Below, piece after piece: positions 45,199-55,411 of a stretch of DNA of 64,000 nucleotides (positions within the stretch are counted from its first letter, which is position 1; every line of letters starts with the position of its first letter). Source of the DNA: Euclidia mi (taxonomy: Eukaryota > Arthropoda > Insecta > Lepidoptera > Erebidae); NCBI GenBank assembly GCA_944739405.2, contig OX123191.2:3080830-3144829 (forward strand), read 5' to 3'. The notes beneath the pieces were generated by a model. It ran no database searches. It was given only the letters and a program-made list of their open reading frames with translations, and was not told where the DNA came from. Made by a program: the position numbers and the translations under genes.

Positions 45199-45855
45199 CA
45201 TATATATAAAAGAAAGTCGTGTTAGTTACACTATTTATAACTCAAGAACGGCCGAACCGATTTAACTGAAAATTGGTGGGCAGGTAGCTCAGACCCAGGA
45301 AAAACACATAGGATACAATAAAATGCAAAAAATAATCTGGGAGGGATTTTAGAGAGGGTCGAAGTTTGTAGGGACAAACCTCCTACCTATTGACAGTAAT
45401 AACGCATGCGCTCGTATATCTGTCAGTACTGTCACATTATAGGTACATTGACATAATTATGCTGCACAACGAAGTAATGACTACTTCGTTCGCTTTTAAG
45501 GTTCGCTTACTTAATTGAACTAATATTAATTATTGTAACAGCCTTGACTAATCGCTACTAATATTAGATACTAGCTGTGCCCGCGGCTTCGCCCGCGTGG
45601 AAATCGGTATCCCTTAAATATCCCTTTCTGTGGCCTTGATAATGTAAAATCACATAATGATCGGTTGATGAAACTCACACTCTATTTAAGTTTCTTACTT
45701 ATTGTATTAGAAAAGTAGTAACCTGTACCTGCCACCTAAATTTTTAGCTCTTTCTTTTAATAAATACTATCTGGCCGGATTACAAAATTATTAGTTAATT
45801 AGAATCTTTGTACTCAAAAAGTAACCCTCGAATAGTAAGTCTACGATGCTCTACT
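45199..45855. mobile_element. Helitron fragments
   Basis: A left fragment (TCCATATATATAAAAGAAAG, then GTCGTGTTAGTTACACTATT) looks like the 5' end of a non-autonomous Helitron family. At 45571 the plus strand reads CTAGCTGTGCCCGCGGCTTC, which on the minus strand is a GC hairpin followed by CTAG: a Helitron 3' end in the opposite direction. Confidence 0.6.
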
Positions 45856-45856
45856 A

Positions 45857-47140
45857 TCTATACTAATATAATAAAGCGGAAGAGTTTGTTTGTTTGTCTG
45901 AACGCGCTAAACTCAGGAACTACCGGTCGAATCTGAAAAATTCTATTTGTATACGATAGCCCGGTTATTCCGGAAGGCTTTAGGCTATATAACATAACGC
46001 TTCGACCCTTTGGGCCGGGCAAAAGGCCAAAAAGGCTAAAAGATAATGTCGGCTAATCTCAGGAACTAGCAGTCGGATTTAAAAAAATGTTATTGCCTAT
46101 GAGAGCCCAATTATTCCGAAAGGCTATAGGCTATATAAAATTACGCCACCACTTTTAGGGGCCAGACAAAAATAATAAAATAGTCAAACGAGAAGGGGGA
46201 GGGTTGGGTCAAAGGCAAAATAAGGCTAAACGAATAAGATACAATCTATATGGGTATCGTTTTCGAGATTTTCGGGACGCTGATTAGTAATTTGAAATTT
46301 ATTTAGTGATCCAAGATGGCAGACGGGAAATCAAAGATGGCGGATGAGAAAATTTTTAAAATCAATATGGGTATTGCCTTCGATATTATAAGGGGTGGGG
46401 AATCGAAATACAACATATATTTCGTGATCAAAGATGGCGGATGGGAAATCAAAGATGGTGGATGGAAAATTAAAAAATATCAATATTGGTATCGTCTGCG
46501 ATGTTAAAAGGGATGGGGAATCCAAATACAACAACTGTTTCGTGATTCAAGATAGTGGATAGGAAATCAAAAATGGCGGATGGAAAATATTTAAAAAATC
46601 AATATGGGTATCGTCTCTAATGATTTAAGGGATGGAGAATCCAAATACAACATCTATTTCGTGATCAAAGATGGCGGATAGGAAATCAAAGATGGCGGAC
46701 GGGATTTTTTTAAAGTCGATATGGGTATTGTCTCCAATATTTAAAGGGATGGGTAATCCAAATCCAACATCTATTTCGTGATCAAAATGGCGGATGGGAA
46801 ATCAAAGATGGCGGATGGGAATGTTTTAAAAAATTAATATGGTTATCGTCTCCGATGTTTTAAAGGATGGCGAATCCAAATACAACATCTATTTCGTGAT
46901 CAAAGATGGCGGATGGGAAATCAAAGATGGCGGACGGTTTTTGCTGGGTCATTCATCTATAAATATAGGTATATAAAATTCAATCTTCGTTTGTATACCT
47001 TTGTAAACTCTGAAATTTTAGATTAAGCATTGGTGGCTTCGGTAACTTTGTTCAGAATTTCATGAAAAAGTGGTTTGAAAAAAAAAGGAATAAGCAAAAA
47101 GACCTTTAGACGGCGATACAGGGTTCGCCGGGACAGCTAG
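45857..47140 (+). mobile_element. Non-autonomous Helitron with both ends
   Basis: It starts with TCTATACTAATAT after an A and ends CTAG (47137-47140) before a T, as Helitrons do between A and T. A perfect 6-bp hairpin (CGGCGA 47111-47116, TCGCCG 47125-47130) lies just before the CTAG. There is no Rep/helicase gene, so it depends on a master element. Its inner part is largely a 118-bp minisatellite. Confidence 0.8.
46306..46940 (+). repeat. Minisatellite of six units of about 118 bp
   Basis: Units start at GTGATCAAAG-like words at 46306, 46424, 46542, 46661, 46778 and 46896, giving periods of 118, 118, 119, 117 and 118. Each unit contains a doubled AAATCAAAGATGGCGGATGG word. The ORFs that cross it are by-products of the repeat. 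Confidence 0.9.
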
Positions 47141-48159
47141 TGTCAGATAAAGTATGTGTTAGTGTTTTTACCAGCACGTTAATTATTTTAATATTAAAAT
47201 TGCGTCTTCATTTCTTTCTTAATAAAACTTATTTCAAGGTTTAATTGACTAAATATTAAAGATCAAATTAAAAAAATCAGAAAAAGAAGCAGAAAAAAAA
47301 AAATGTATTTTGTTATGTATTAATATTTTAATTATAAGTATGTATTATGTTGGTGTGTACTACACATAAAGAGTAAAATTAAAGAGAATACTCTTTAATT
47401 TTATTCTTTATGTGTAGTACACACCTGCCATGATCATCTCTGCATCACCTAAAGATTGACTGGGAGAAAATGCCTTTAGGTATTAAGTCCGCCTTGTGCA
47501 ATGTATTTTGCAGGAAGTTTTTAAATAAATAAAAAAAAAATTATGGTCATTCTATTCAAAATTTCAATCGCCAACTTTTTTAAATATTTTTAAGATTAAT
47601 TGTAATATGTGCAGTGATTTAGCTAATGGATTACCTTAAATTCCAACTTTTAGCTCCTCAACATATTGAACTATGAAATTAGCGTTCACTAAACGCTAAA
47701 GGTTTTTAATTGGTGGACTTTTGGACACGTCCAATATAAAGCTAGGTAACAAAAAATTGTGTGGTGAGAATAAAAATGTGAAATTTCTTTTGCTGAGAAT
47801 GCAATGCAGAAGTTTGTCGTTGTGTTCGTAAGTAGCTGGACTGACTTTTGATTGTATTATCAGCGAAACAAATCATCAATACAACGTGCGTGTTGTGAGA
47901 CTCCACATGACTTACGAGAACATTGCGAAGAACTATCAGACATGTTGTTTTCCTTTACGGTTTAGCAAGAGATAATTAACAATATAATACGCACATAAAT
48001 TCAAAAAGTCACGTCACGAGACTCCTTGCGTAGCAGTATGTTAGTCCTTTTGATAAATTATTTTGATAAATTACCTATAAGGAAGCAGTAGACAATCTCA
48101 TTACTACAACTGGATCACCTGAGTAGTCAATGCTGGTGAACTTGACTAGCATTGACTAC
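47141..48159. other. A+T-rich stretch with a hairpin and a SINE fragment
   Basis: It holds a near-perfect 35-bp-arm inverted repeat (listed separately) and a fragment of the 16770-17105 SINE family on the minus strand at 47895-48030. Nothing else is recognised. Confidence 0.55.
47352..47425. repeat. Inverted repeat, 35-bp arms, one mismatch
   Basis: Arms 47352-47386 and 47391-47425 (GGTGTGTACTACACATAAAG and its complement at the outer ends) are separated by AATA. Confidence 0.9.
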
Positions 48160-48480
48160 AGAATACACGCTTCACGTCTAGTTCTTTTCCAAGGTAGTAG
48201 AGCCTTGCTGATTTCAGCATGAATGGGCCGGCTCGACCGGGGAAGTACTACCCTCTCACAGAAGATCGACGTAAAGTAACAGCACCTAAACTGTTGCGTT
48301 TTGTTCGCTGAGTGAGAGTGCCGGAGGCCCTATCCCCTATTCCTTCTCCCTCATCCCACTCCTCATCCTATCCCTTTTCCCAACCCCAAGGGGCGGCAAC
48401 GCACTTGTAACTCCTGTGGCGTTGCTTATGTCCATGGGCAGCGGTAATTGCTTACTAGTTTTGGTGAAGTCCCGGTCAAA
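48160..48480 (+). repeat. Dispersed lepidopteran repeat
   Basis: GGGCCGGCTCGACCGGGGAA, TGCCGGAGGCCCTATCCCC and a GGGGCGGCAACGCACTTGTA block are, from memory, very common in lepidopteran genomes. I do not know which element they come from. Confidence 0.55.
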
Positions 48481-48774
48481 GTAGAACTATCTTAGAATCC
48501 ACAACCATAAATTCACACTTTCAATATTTAATCAGAAATGCATTAAAGGCGTTGACAGATAACTCACATCCTTCTAAAGGGTATTGGTGTGCAGTACTGC
48601 ATCTCAAGTTTCAATTAATTGTAAAAGTATTCCTATTTTGTATGATTTGCAAAATGTTACAAACAGAACGCAATACGAACGAGAAACGAAACGAAAGCAG
48701 TCAGTACCAAGCATACTGAATATAATTTTGATATTTGCTGTTGTTAGACGAACGACGGCCAATTTCTATTGTAT

Positions 48775-49040
48775 ACATACATATCGTCACGCCTTTTATC
48801 CCCGAAGGGGTAGGCAGAGGTGTATTTCTACTCTATACCCACTTTTCGCCAGATATACTTTAGTCCCACGTAATAAGGGGCGAGCCTATTGCCGTACCGG
48901 GCACATTTCCAGACTCCGTGCTGCTACTGAGAATTTCGTGACAGAAAAACCCCAATAACACTGCCCGACCCAGGAATCGAACCCGGGACCTCTCGATCCC
49001 ACGCGCACATTTATGCCGCGAGACCAACGAGGCAGTCGTA
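48775..49040 (-). mobile_element. Composite tRNA-derived SINE, full length
   Basis: On the minus strand: tRNA-like head CTCGTTGGTCTCGCGG, B-box GGTTCGATTCC (48973-48983), body GGCAATAGGCTCGCCCC and tail TCTGCCTACCCCTTCGGGG. It uses a different tRNA head from the SINE at 27396 but has the same body and RTE-like tail. The left break of duplication copy B falls inside the equivalent of this SINE. Confidence 0.85.
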
Positions 49041-50980
49041 TAGGGTTTGATGTCGAGTTTTCCGTCTCTACGCAACGATGGTATTTGCATCATGTTATCC
49101 CTTAGTCGCCTCTTACGACACCCACGGGAAGATAGGGGGTGGTGACACTTGTATTCTATGCCGTCAACCACACGGCTGAAATTGTATATGTATTCTATTG
49201 TATATGTACTGTATATTATATTCTTTTACTTCTGTACTTAATGTGTGTGAGTCCGTGTGACTAATCTTCCCCAAATATATGGACAAAGTGTAAGAAGTGA
49301 AATTTAAAGTGCTGCGTTCGCATAAGTGGAATATCCAGCAAGTAACGATGAAGCTGACTTGTAAGTCTTGTTACCTGATTGTAAAAAAGGGGCAAGAGGT
49401 TTTAGATTGAGCACAGTAACAGTCGACAAATCTATGTGACTCACAGATAGCAGAAATAGATTTTTGACTATTTTATGATCAGTAAAGAACCTATCACTAC
49501 TTACGAACCTACAGTTTCAGGTTAAGAAATATAGACACTGTCGAAAATTTTAAGGCGGAAAATTGTCGATATATTATACTAATGACCAACTACACCTCAG
49601 CTAGTGTAACGCAATGCTCAACGTCGGGGCAAAGACCGTTACACACATTCAATATAATTTATCGAGCTTGGTTCATAGAGATTCAATTCCACCCATACTT
49701 TTTAATTTAAAAAGGCAAATGCCGCTCTAAGAGTAAATCTTGGGTCGCAGACAAATAATTGTGGATTACACAAAAAGTTGTTCATGTGGTGACGGATTAA
49801 GTATACGGAATGTCATCATCCCATAGCATCCCATGGGTGACGTAAGAGCCGACAGAGTGAGCATATTATGCAGAGAACAACACTGTAAGAGAAGGAAAAC
49901 TTGATGCAAACCCTATACCAACCCGTTTGGCCAGTGTGGTAGGCCAAGTCCTCCTTTCAAAGGAGAGGCCTAGTCCAGGAGAGGCCTAGTCCATCAGTGG
50001 ACTGTTAAAGGCTGATGACACAAAAAGTTGTTTCCTATATGGACCGAACCTACAACACTCAGTTCAGAGCTAAACGGTAAAGCGGTCACTTAGGCCTACA
50101 ATGCATGCAAGCTAGCCATTCAATTCAACATCAACTATTAAATGCTTTAGTTTTTTTTATCAAAAGCCAATAATAAGACGAGTGATTACACTTTCTTTTA
50201 ATTAACGTACATACCAATCATGTGAAGAAATTATAGAAACAGTTATTTAAAAGTTATTTGATGAGGCTTAACTCACGAGCTACTTTTGTGCCACAAAGGC
50301 AGTTATTCCACAAGAAATAATTCGACATTAAAGGGACTTACAACTTTGGAGAGCAATCTCATTTGTCTAAAAACATACTCATTAGATCTCGATTGAACTT
50401 AATTAAGCCTTTATAATTTATCTGGTCTGGTGGATATATTTGAGCATTCACCTATAATGAGCATTCTTCTGAATGTTAAAAAACTGAAAAACAAACGATT
50501 GTAATTTAGCAAGCATATCTGTGGTTATGGCAAGCATTCTAGCGAATTGATAGTAAATTTGCTTTGACGTTTTAGCTCAGTGTACACTAGAAAGATCGTG
50601 AAAATGTTTGTAGTAATGTTTGGCTATGTTCGTTGATCACTTCGACAAAACAAAAAACCGCGAATGCTCGCTATTCTGTTACGAGTGCATGTCTAGGTGT
50701 ATCAGCACCATTAAATTAAGGAAGTGACAATATACATTCATATAATTCACTATCTTTTTATCTATATTCTATGCATTTTCTTAAAATTGAATCGACTGTT
50801 ATTGAAAAAATCTACCTATTTTTCAAGTTACACGCTTCCAAGACATTAACAACCTTTTTATTTTTTTTGTCTGTCAATCTGTTTGTCAAGGATAATGTCT
50901 GGAATAGCTAAACCGATATTAATGAGACTTTCACTAGAAGATTTAGGTCTTTGTTGGGTTTCATATAATTTGATATGGCA
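48945..50980 (+). repeat. Segmental duplication, copy A
   Basis: It starts in the SINE and matches 55412-57895 for about 2 kb, with small insertions and deletions. There is no coding region. It includes the block GACAAAGTGTAAGAAGTGAA and a long A+T-rich stretch. Confidence 0.85.
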
Positions 50981-51284
50981 GGTGGTGCTGTTGTAAAGAT
51001 TTCGAAAATAACGCGGGGAGTTTATCATCATCACAGTGAATAATAATAATAATCTGAACATGGGTTTCTTATCCCGACATCCCGGTGGCGTAGCGGGAGA
51101 TTCTTTTATTCCCGGTTAAGTCAAACATTTGTGTACGTGAACATGGATGGTCTTGGTCTGCGTGTTTCTACGTTAAATATATATTTACAAAAAAGTAATA
51201 CGTATTTTTATTCACTGTCTAGTACCTATAGTACAAGCTTTTGCTAAGTTTGGGACTAGATGATGTTGTGGGACATAACTTCAT
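50981..51284. other. A+T-rich stretch, nothing recognised
   Basis: It lies between duplication copy A and the next SINE. Confidence 0.5.
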
Positions 51285-51560
51285 GCCTTTTATCCCCGAA
51301 GGGGTAGGCAGATGTGTTACACACCCACACTTCGCCAGTTATGTTCATGTCCCAATGTAATAGGGGGCGAGCCTATTGCCATCTACCGGGCACATAATTA
51401 AGCGAGCGATAATTTACAGTTTCACTGTCCCGTGTATCATAAGTGATTCATAACAATTGATTTTCTATTGTGTCTCGCTGCTCCGGACAGCGATTGAGTT
51501 AATTTATAATGCACACATAACTTCGAAAAGTCAGAGGTATGTGCCCGTGTTGTGTGAATG
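51285..51560 (-). mobile_element. tRNA/RTE-tail SINE, interrupted
   Basis: On the minus strand it has GACTTTTCGAAGTTATGTGT, then about 85 bp of foreign sequence, the GATGGCAATAGGCTCGCC body and the TCTGCCTACCCCTTCGGGG tail. The head with the B-box is missing. Confidence 0.7.
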
Positions 51561-51914
51561 TGATAGAATATATATTACTTTATTTTTATGTTATATTTAT
51601 CCTCTTTTCAATCTTCTGATATAAAGTCCAGACTATAATTCATCTTGCCGTTCAAGATTCGTAGATCCCAGCCGTCTTCGAAACATATATATTTTGAGAC
51701 ATACGATGTTTTTCTTCGCCATCCAATCGAGCAATTATATTATTATCAATTCAATGAACACATAAATAATTAATTAATCGTGATTATGTATGGATCATTA
51801 ATACGACAATATATGTATTAAAATTATCTTGAACTGAGAATCGATCTACTAGAGTCACTACATGTTTACTGAATCATCATCATCAGCTGTGTATAAGTAC
51901 AATCCCACTGTTAT

Positions 51915-52047
51915 GTACGCATAGGCCTCTTCTCAATATATGATGGGTTATGTCTACCACGCTAAGTGAGGGTTTGCATATCTCGAGAAAATTATACAGA
52001 ACTTGATGACATGCAGGTTTCCTCACGATGTTTTCCTTCACCGTTAC
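51915..52047 (-). mobile_element. SINE fragment
   Basis: GACATGCAGGTTTCCTCACG and ATGTTTTCCTTCACCGTTA match the SINE at 16770-17105 in the same orientation. Confidence 0.6.
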
Positions 52048-52275
52048 GGCCTGGCCACGGACAATTCGCTGCAGCGAAAATTTGCGCGACGCGACCGGCG
52101 ACGCGACTTGCGACTGAATCAAATGTATAGAAATGTTCTTAACATGCCACGCACAGCGGCGACCGGCGACTGGCGAATTGCACCGAGCGGTGCTGCGGCG
52201 AGGCGCGCAACCAAAACAAATGTATGAATTAGACGCCACAGCGGTAGTCGCGGCGACTAGCGCCGGAGCTGAGTC
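52048..52275. repeat. Possible hAT-like MITE remnant
   Basis: A GC-rich block in A+T-rich surroundings, full of CGGCGAC and GCGACGCGAC words on both strands (for example GCGACGCGACCGGCGACGCG). No transposase is present, and the ends and TSD are not resolved. Confidence 0.35.
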
Positions 52276-52645
52276 AGTATAAAATGTTTTAGTTTATTTC
52301 TCCGCGAGCATGATATTATTCTTAGAATTTTTAGTTAGGCTAGCTATTTGGAACGTCTGGATGTTATCTATATCTACATAAATGTATACAGTATAAATAA
52401 AGTTGAAGTGTCTGTCTGTGATTTCAAAATACCTAAGTAAGTTTTTAGAAATTCACATTGGAGGGTAGTTGAGTAAACACCTGGTTTAAAACAGCTGTTA
52501 AAATTATTTTAAATAAAATAGTTTAAATAAAGTATAAATATATTTAATGTCATATAAACACAGTTGAGGTTGAATACCTGCCAGTCTAGTGTTATCTCCA
52601 CATATACACAACATTAATAGCACTAACACAGTCACTTGCTGCAGC

Positions 52646-53333
52646 ATGGAATCCTCTTTCCATAATATACAACAATATTTTGAGGAAATGATGGCCAAGT
52701 TCGAAGCGGATCTCCTCAAGAAGAGCTCTACTGGTACGGGCGGCTTGGTAGAAGAATTTGGGGCCTTCAAGGACTTCATAATCCAATCACTTAAGTCCTT
52801 CTCGCAACAGTTGGAGTCCGTCGCTTGCACTGTGGACAGTATGGAGACACGCAGCCGTCGAAATATGATTCTCCTGCATGGCGTTGAGGAGGAGAAGAGT
52901 CAGGATACAGCTCAGATGGTCGTCCAAGTGGTGAAGCAACGGCTGAAGTTTGATGCATTCACTACAGAAGATATCAAGCGTTGTCATCGAATGGGCCGTC
53001 ACCAACAAAATAAGCCTAGACCTATTCTCGTTCCGGTGTACATCAGTTTGAGACAGCATATGGTTCGCCAAAACTAAATTGAAGGGATCCGGTGTAACGC
53101 TGTCTGAGTTTTTGACCCGAACGCGGCATATGGCGTTCATGGCAGTGCGGGAGAAGTTTGGCGTGATGAAGTGCTGGACCAGGGAGGGCTCGGTATTCGT
53201 CCTTGGCGTGGATGGTCATCGGCATCGGGTGTTGTTCTTGGCCAACCTCAACAAGATGAAAGTCGCAGACCCAGAGAAACCTGCGGGGAAGGCTGCTGCG
53301 AAAAACAAGCGGACGGCGGCTTCAAAAAAATAG
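52646..53333 (+). pseudogene. LINE ORF1-like protein
   Basis: From the ATG at 52646 a helical N-terminus leads into RRNMILLHGVEEEKSQDTAQ, IKRCHRMGRHQQNKPRPIL and, after a frameshift near 53045-53079, a GSGVTLSEFLTRTRHMAFM block and a CWTREGSVFVL block. The C-terminus is basic (KNKRTAASKK). I recognise it as an RNA-binding ORF1 type common in lepidopteran LINE families, with an L1-ORF1-like central domain. The frameshift inactivates it. No ORF2 follows in proper order. Confidence 0.65.
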
Positions 53334-53849
53334 GTTTCTAGTTTGTTTGTTTTTGCAACTGGGTGAATTTATATTATTTTTCTATCTTCTTCATAACTTG
53401 ACTTCCACAATATTTTTCACTTTGACGTAACATAACCATAACTATAATATCATATGATTCATATGTCAGTTATGTCACTTGCATGACGTACTGAAAAAAA
53501 CAAACAGACAGATTTAGGACAATCTGAATTATTGGTATTTTATCTTCAAGGTAGGTCATTTTGATTTTTTTATATTTATAATTATTTTAACAAAATATTC
53601 ACCTGGTTCAAATCTCATTACGTATTTTAATATTTTTTCTTTTTTATTATTTGTTTCTGTTTTCTATAAAGCTGTGTGGTGTTATTTACAATAGTCTTCT
53701 TGTAACACGCAACTGGCGGGTTGACATTTGACTTTACACCACTTTACAATATATTTTTATTTAAGTATTCTATATAATATATATAACTCTTTACTATATC
53801 GATATATTTAATTATTTTTATATATTATTATTTATATAGTCGACATATT
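53334..53849. other. A+T-rich spacer between two LINE remnants
   Basis: No coding region is seen. It separates the ORF1-like remnant from a different LINE. Confidence 0.5.
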
Positions 53850-55411
53850 ATGTTAGATGCAAATAGTGACGATGACAGCTTTTTAACTGCTAGTAGTCTC
53901 AATGACAGTTTTACTAGTTTGCCTTCACTTGCAGAGATTCTTCAGTCTCAGTTCTCTGACACACTACTACACACACTATCCATATAGTGTAAAGCTCTGC
54001 ACAGATGCCCGTAGCATAGATTGGTCTCCCTTGAATTCATCAGACTGCGTAGATAAAAAAGTCAAAATGTTTATAGATAAGTTAATTCAGCTGTACGACG
54101 TGCATGCACCAATCCGTGCCATTAAATTAAAACACCTACCTGCATCTTGGCTTACTGACGAAATCAAAATTCTTATGTCAAAGAAAGCGGCTGCCAAGGC
54201 GAAGTACAAATGTCGTCCAAACCCTGTAAATTTGGAAAAATACATACGTGCCAGAAATCTCTGCCATAAGGTGTGTAGGAAAGCACAACGCCAGCATATT
54301 CACAACTCGGTTGAATGCGGAGATCCAGTTAAAATTTGGAAATGTCTTAGAACACTGGGAGTTGGTAAGTCGCGCAATGACGCAATCCCCAAACATATAA
54401 ATACAGATTCGCTTAACGCACATTTCACTACTTCGTCCAACTTTGATGGGACAAGAAAAACAAACACGTTACAAGATCTTTCACGTATCCCAACTCCCAG
54501 CTACTCACCTTTTGTTTTCGAGCAATTTTCCGGTTGTGATTTTAAAAAGAGCATAATTTCAATCTCATCCAATGCTGTAGTTATGACTGTGTCAGTCGAA
54601 ATATGATCCTACCTATCCTAGATGAAATCCTCTCTGTCCTTTGTCATATCCTGAACTACTCAATTACCAGCGGTGTCTTTCCATCCACGTGGAAAGATGC
54701 ACAAGTTGTGCCGATCCCTAAAAAATCCAAACCCTGTTCCTTTACCGAATTCCGTCCTATATCCATCCTTCCATTCCTCTCCAAAGTCCCCTCCTTGAGC
54801 GTCTTGTACATACACAACTCTGTACTTTCCTTTCCAAGAATGCTCTCCTGAACCCATTCCAAACCGGTTTTCGTCCTGGTCATAGTACTACTACAGCATT
54901 GGTTCATATAACTGATGAGATAAGGCTAGGCACGGATGCAGCAAACTCACGCTTTTGTCCATACTTGATTTTAGCAACGCATTTAACACCGTGGATTTCC
55001 ACATCTTGCTCTCCATACTCCGCTCTATAAACATATCTCCAATGGTAATTGGCTGGTTTCATACTTTTCTGTTTGGACGCCGACAGCGTATATGCGTTGA
55101 TGAGTCGTACTCGTCATGGTGTAACACAACTGTCGGTGTACCGGAGGGTGGCGTGCTATCTCCATTACTATTCGCAATTTTCATAAATTCTATCTCTAAG
55201 CACTTACTTGCGTCCTACCACCTTGACGCAGATGATTTACAGATATACTCACAGGCACCACTAGAAGCGATTTCAGAGGCGTTTTCTAATATAAACTTTG
55301 ACCTTGCACAAATCTCTACGTGGAGAAAAAATTATGGCCTTAAAGTTTACCCATCAAAAACACAAATTATTCTGATTGGCAGTTCCAGAATGATATCCAA
55401 GATCAACAAAC
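53850..55411 (+). pseudogene. Jockey-type LINE, internally deleted, lacking 3' end
   Basis: A 46-codon frame from 53850 (MLDANSDDDSFLTASSLNDS) looks like the start of ORF1. Near 53980 it jumps into ORF2 (IDWSPLNSSDCVDKK, the linker after the endonuclease). RT follows in two frames, with VVPIPKKSKPCSFTEFRPIS, LDFSNAFNTVDFH (motif A), GVPEGGVLSPLLFAIFINS (motif B) and LDADDLQIYS (motif C, with the tyrosine of YADD replaced). The sequence stops abruptly at 55411, where duplication copy B begins. Confidence 0.8.

Noticed and set aside
46306..46940. Regular spaced repeats resembling a CRISPR array
   Set aside because: The whole 118-bp unit repeats, with no unique spacers, inside a Helitron in eukaryotic DNA.
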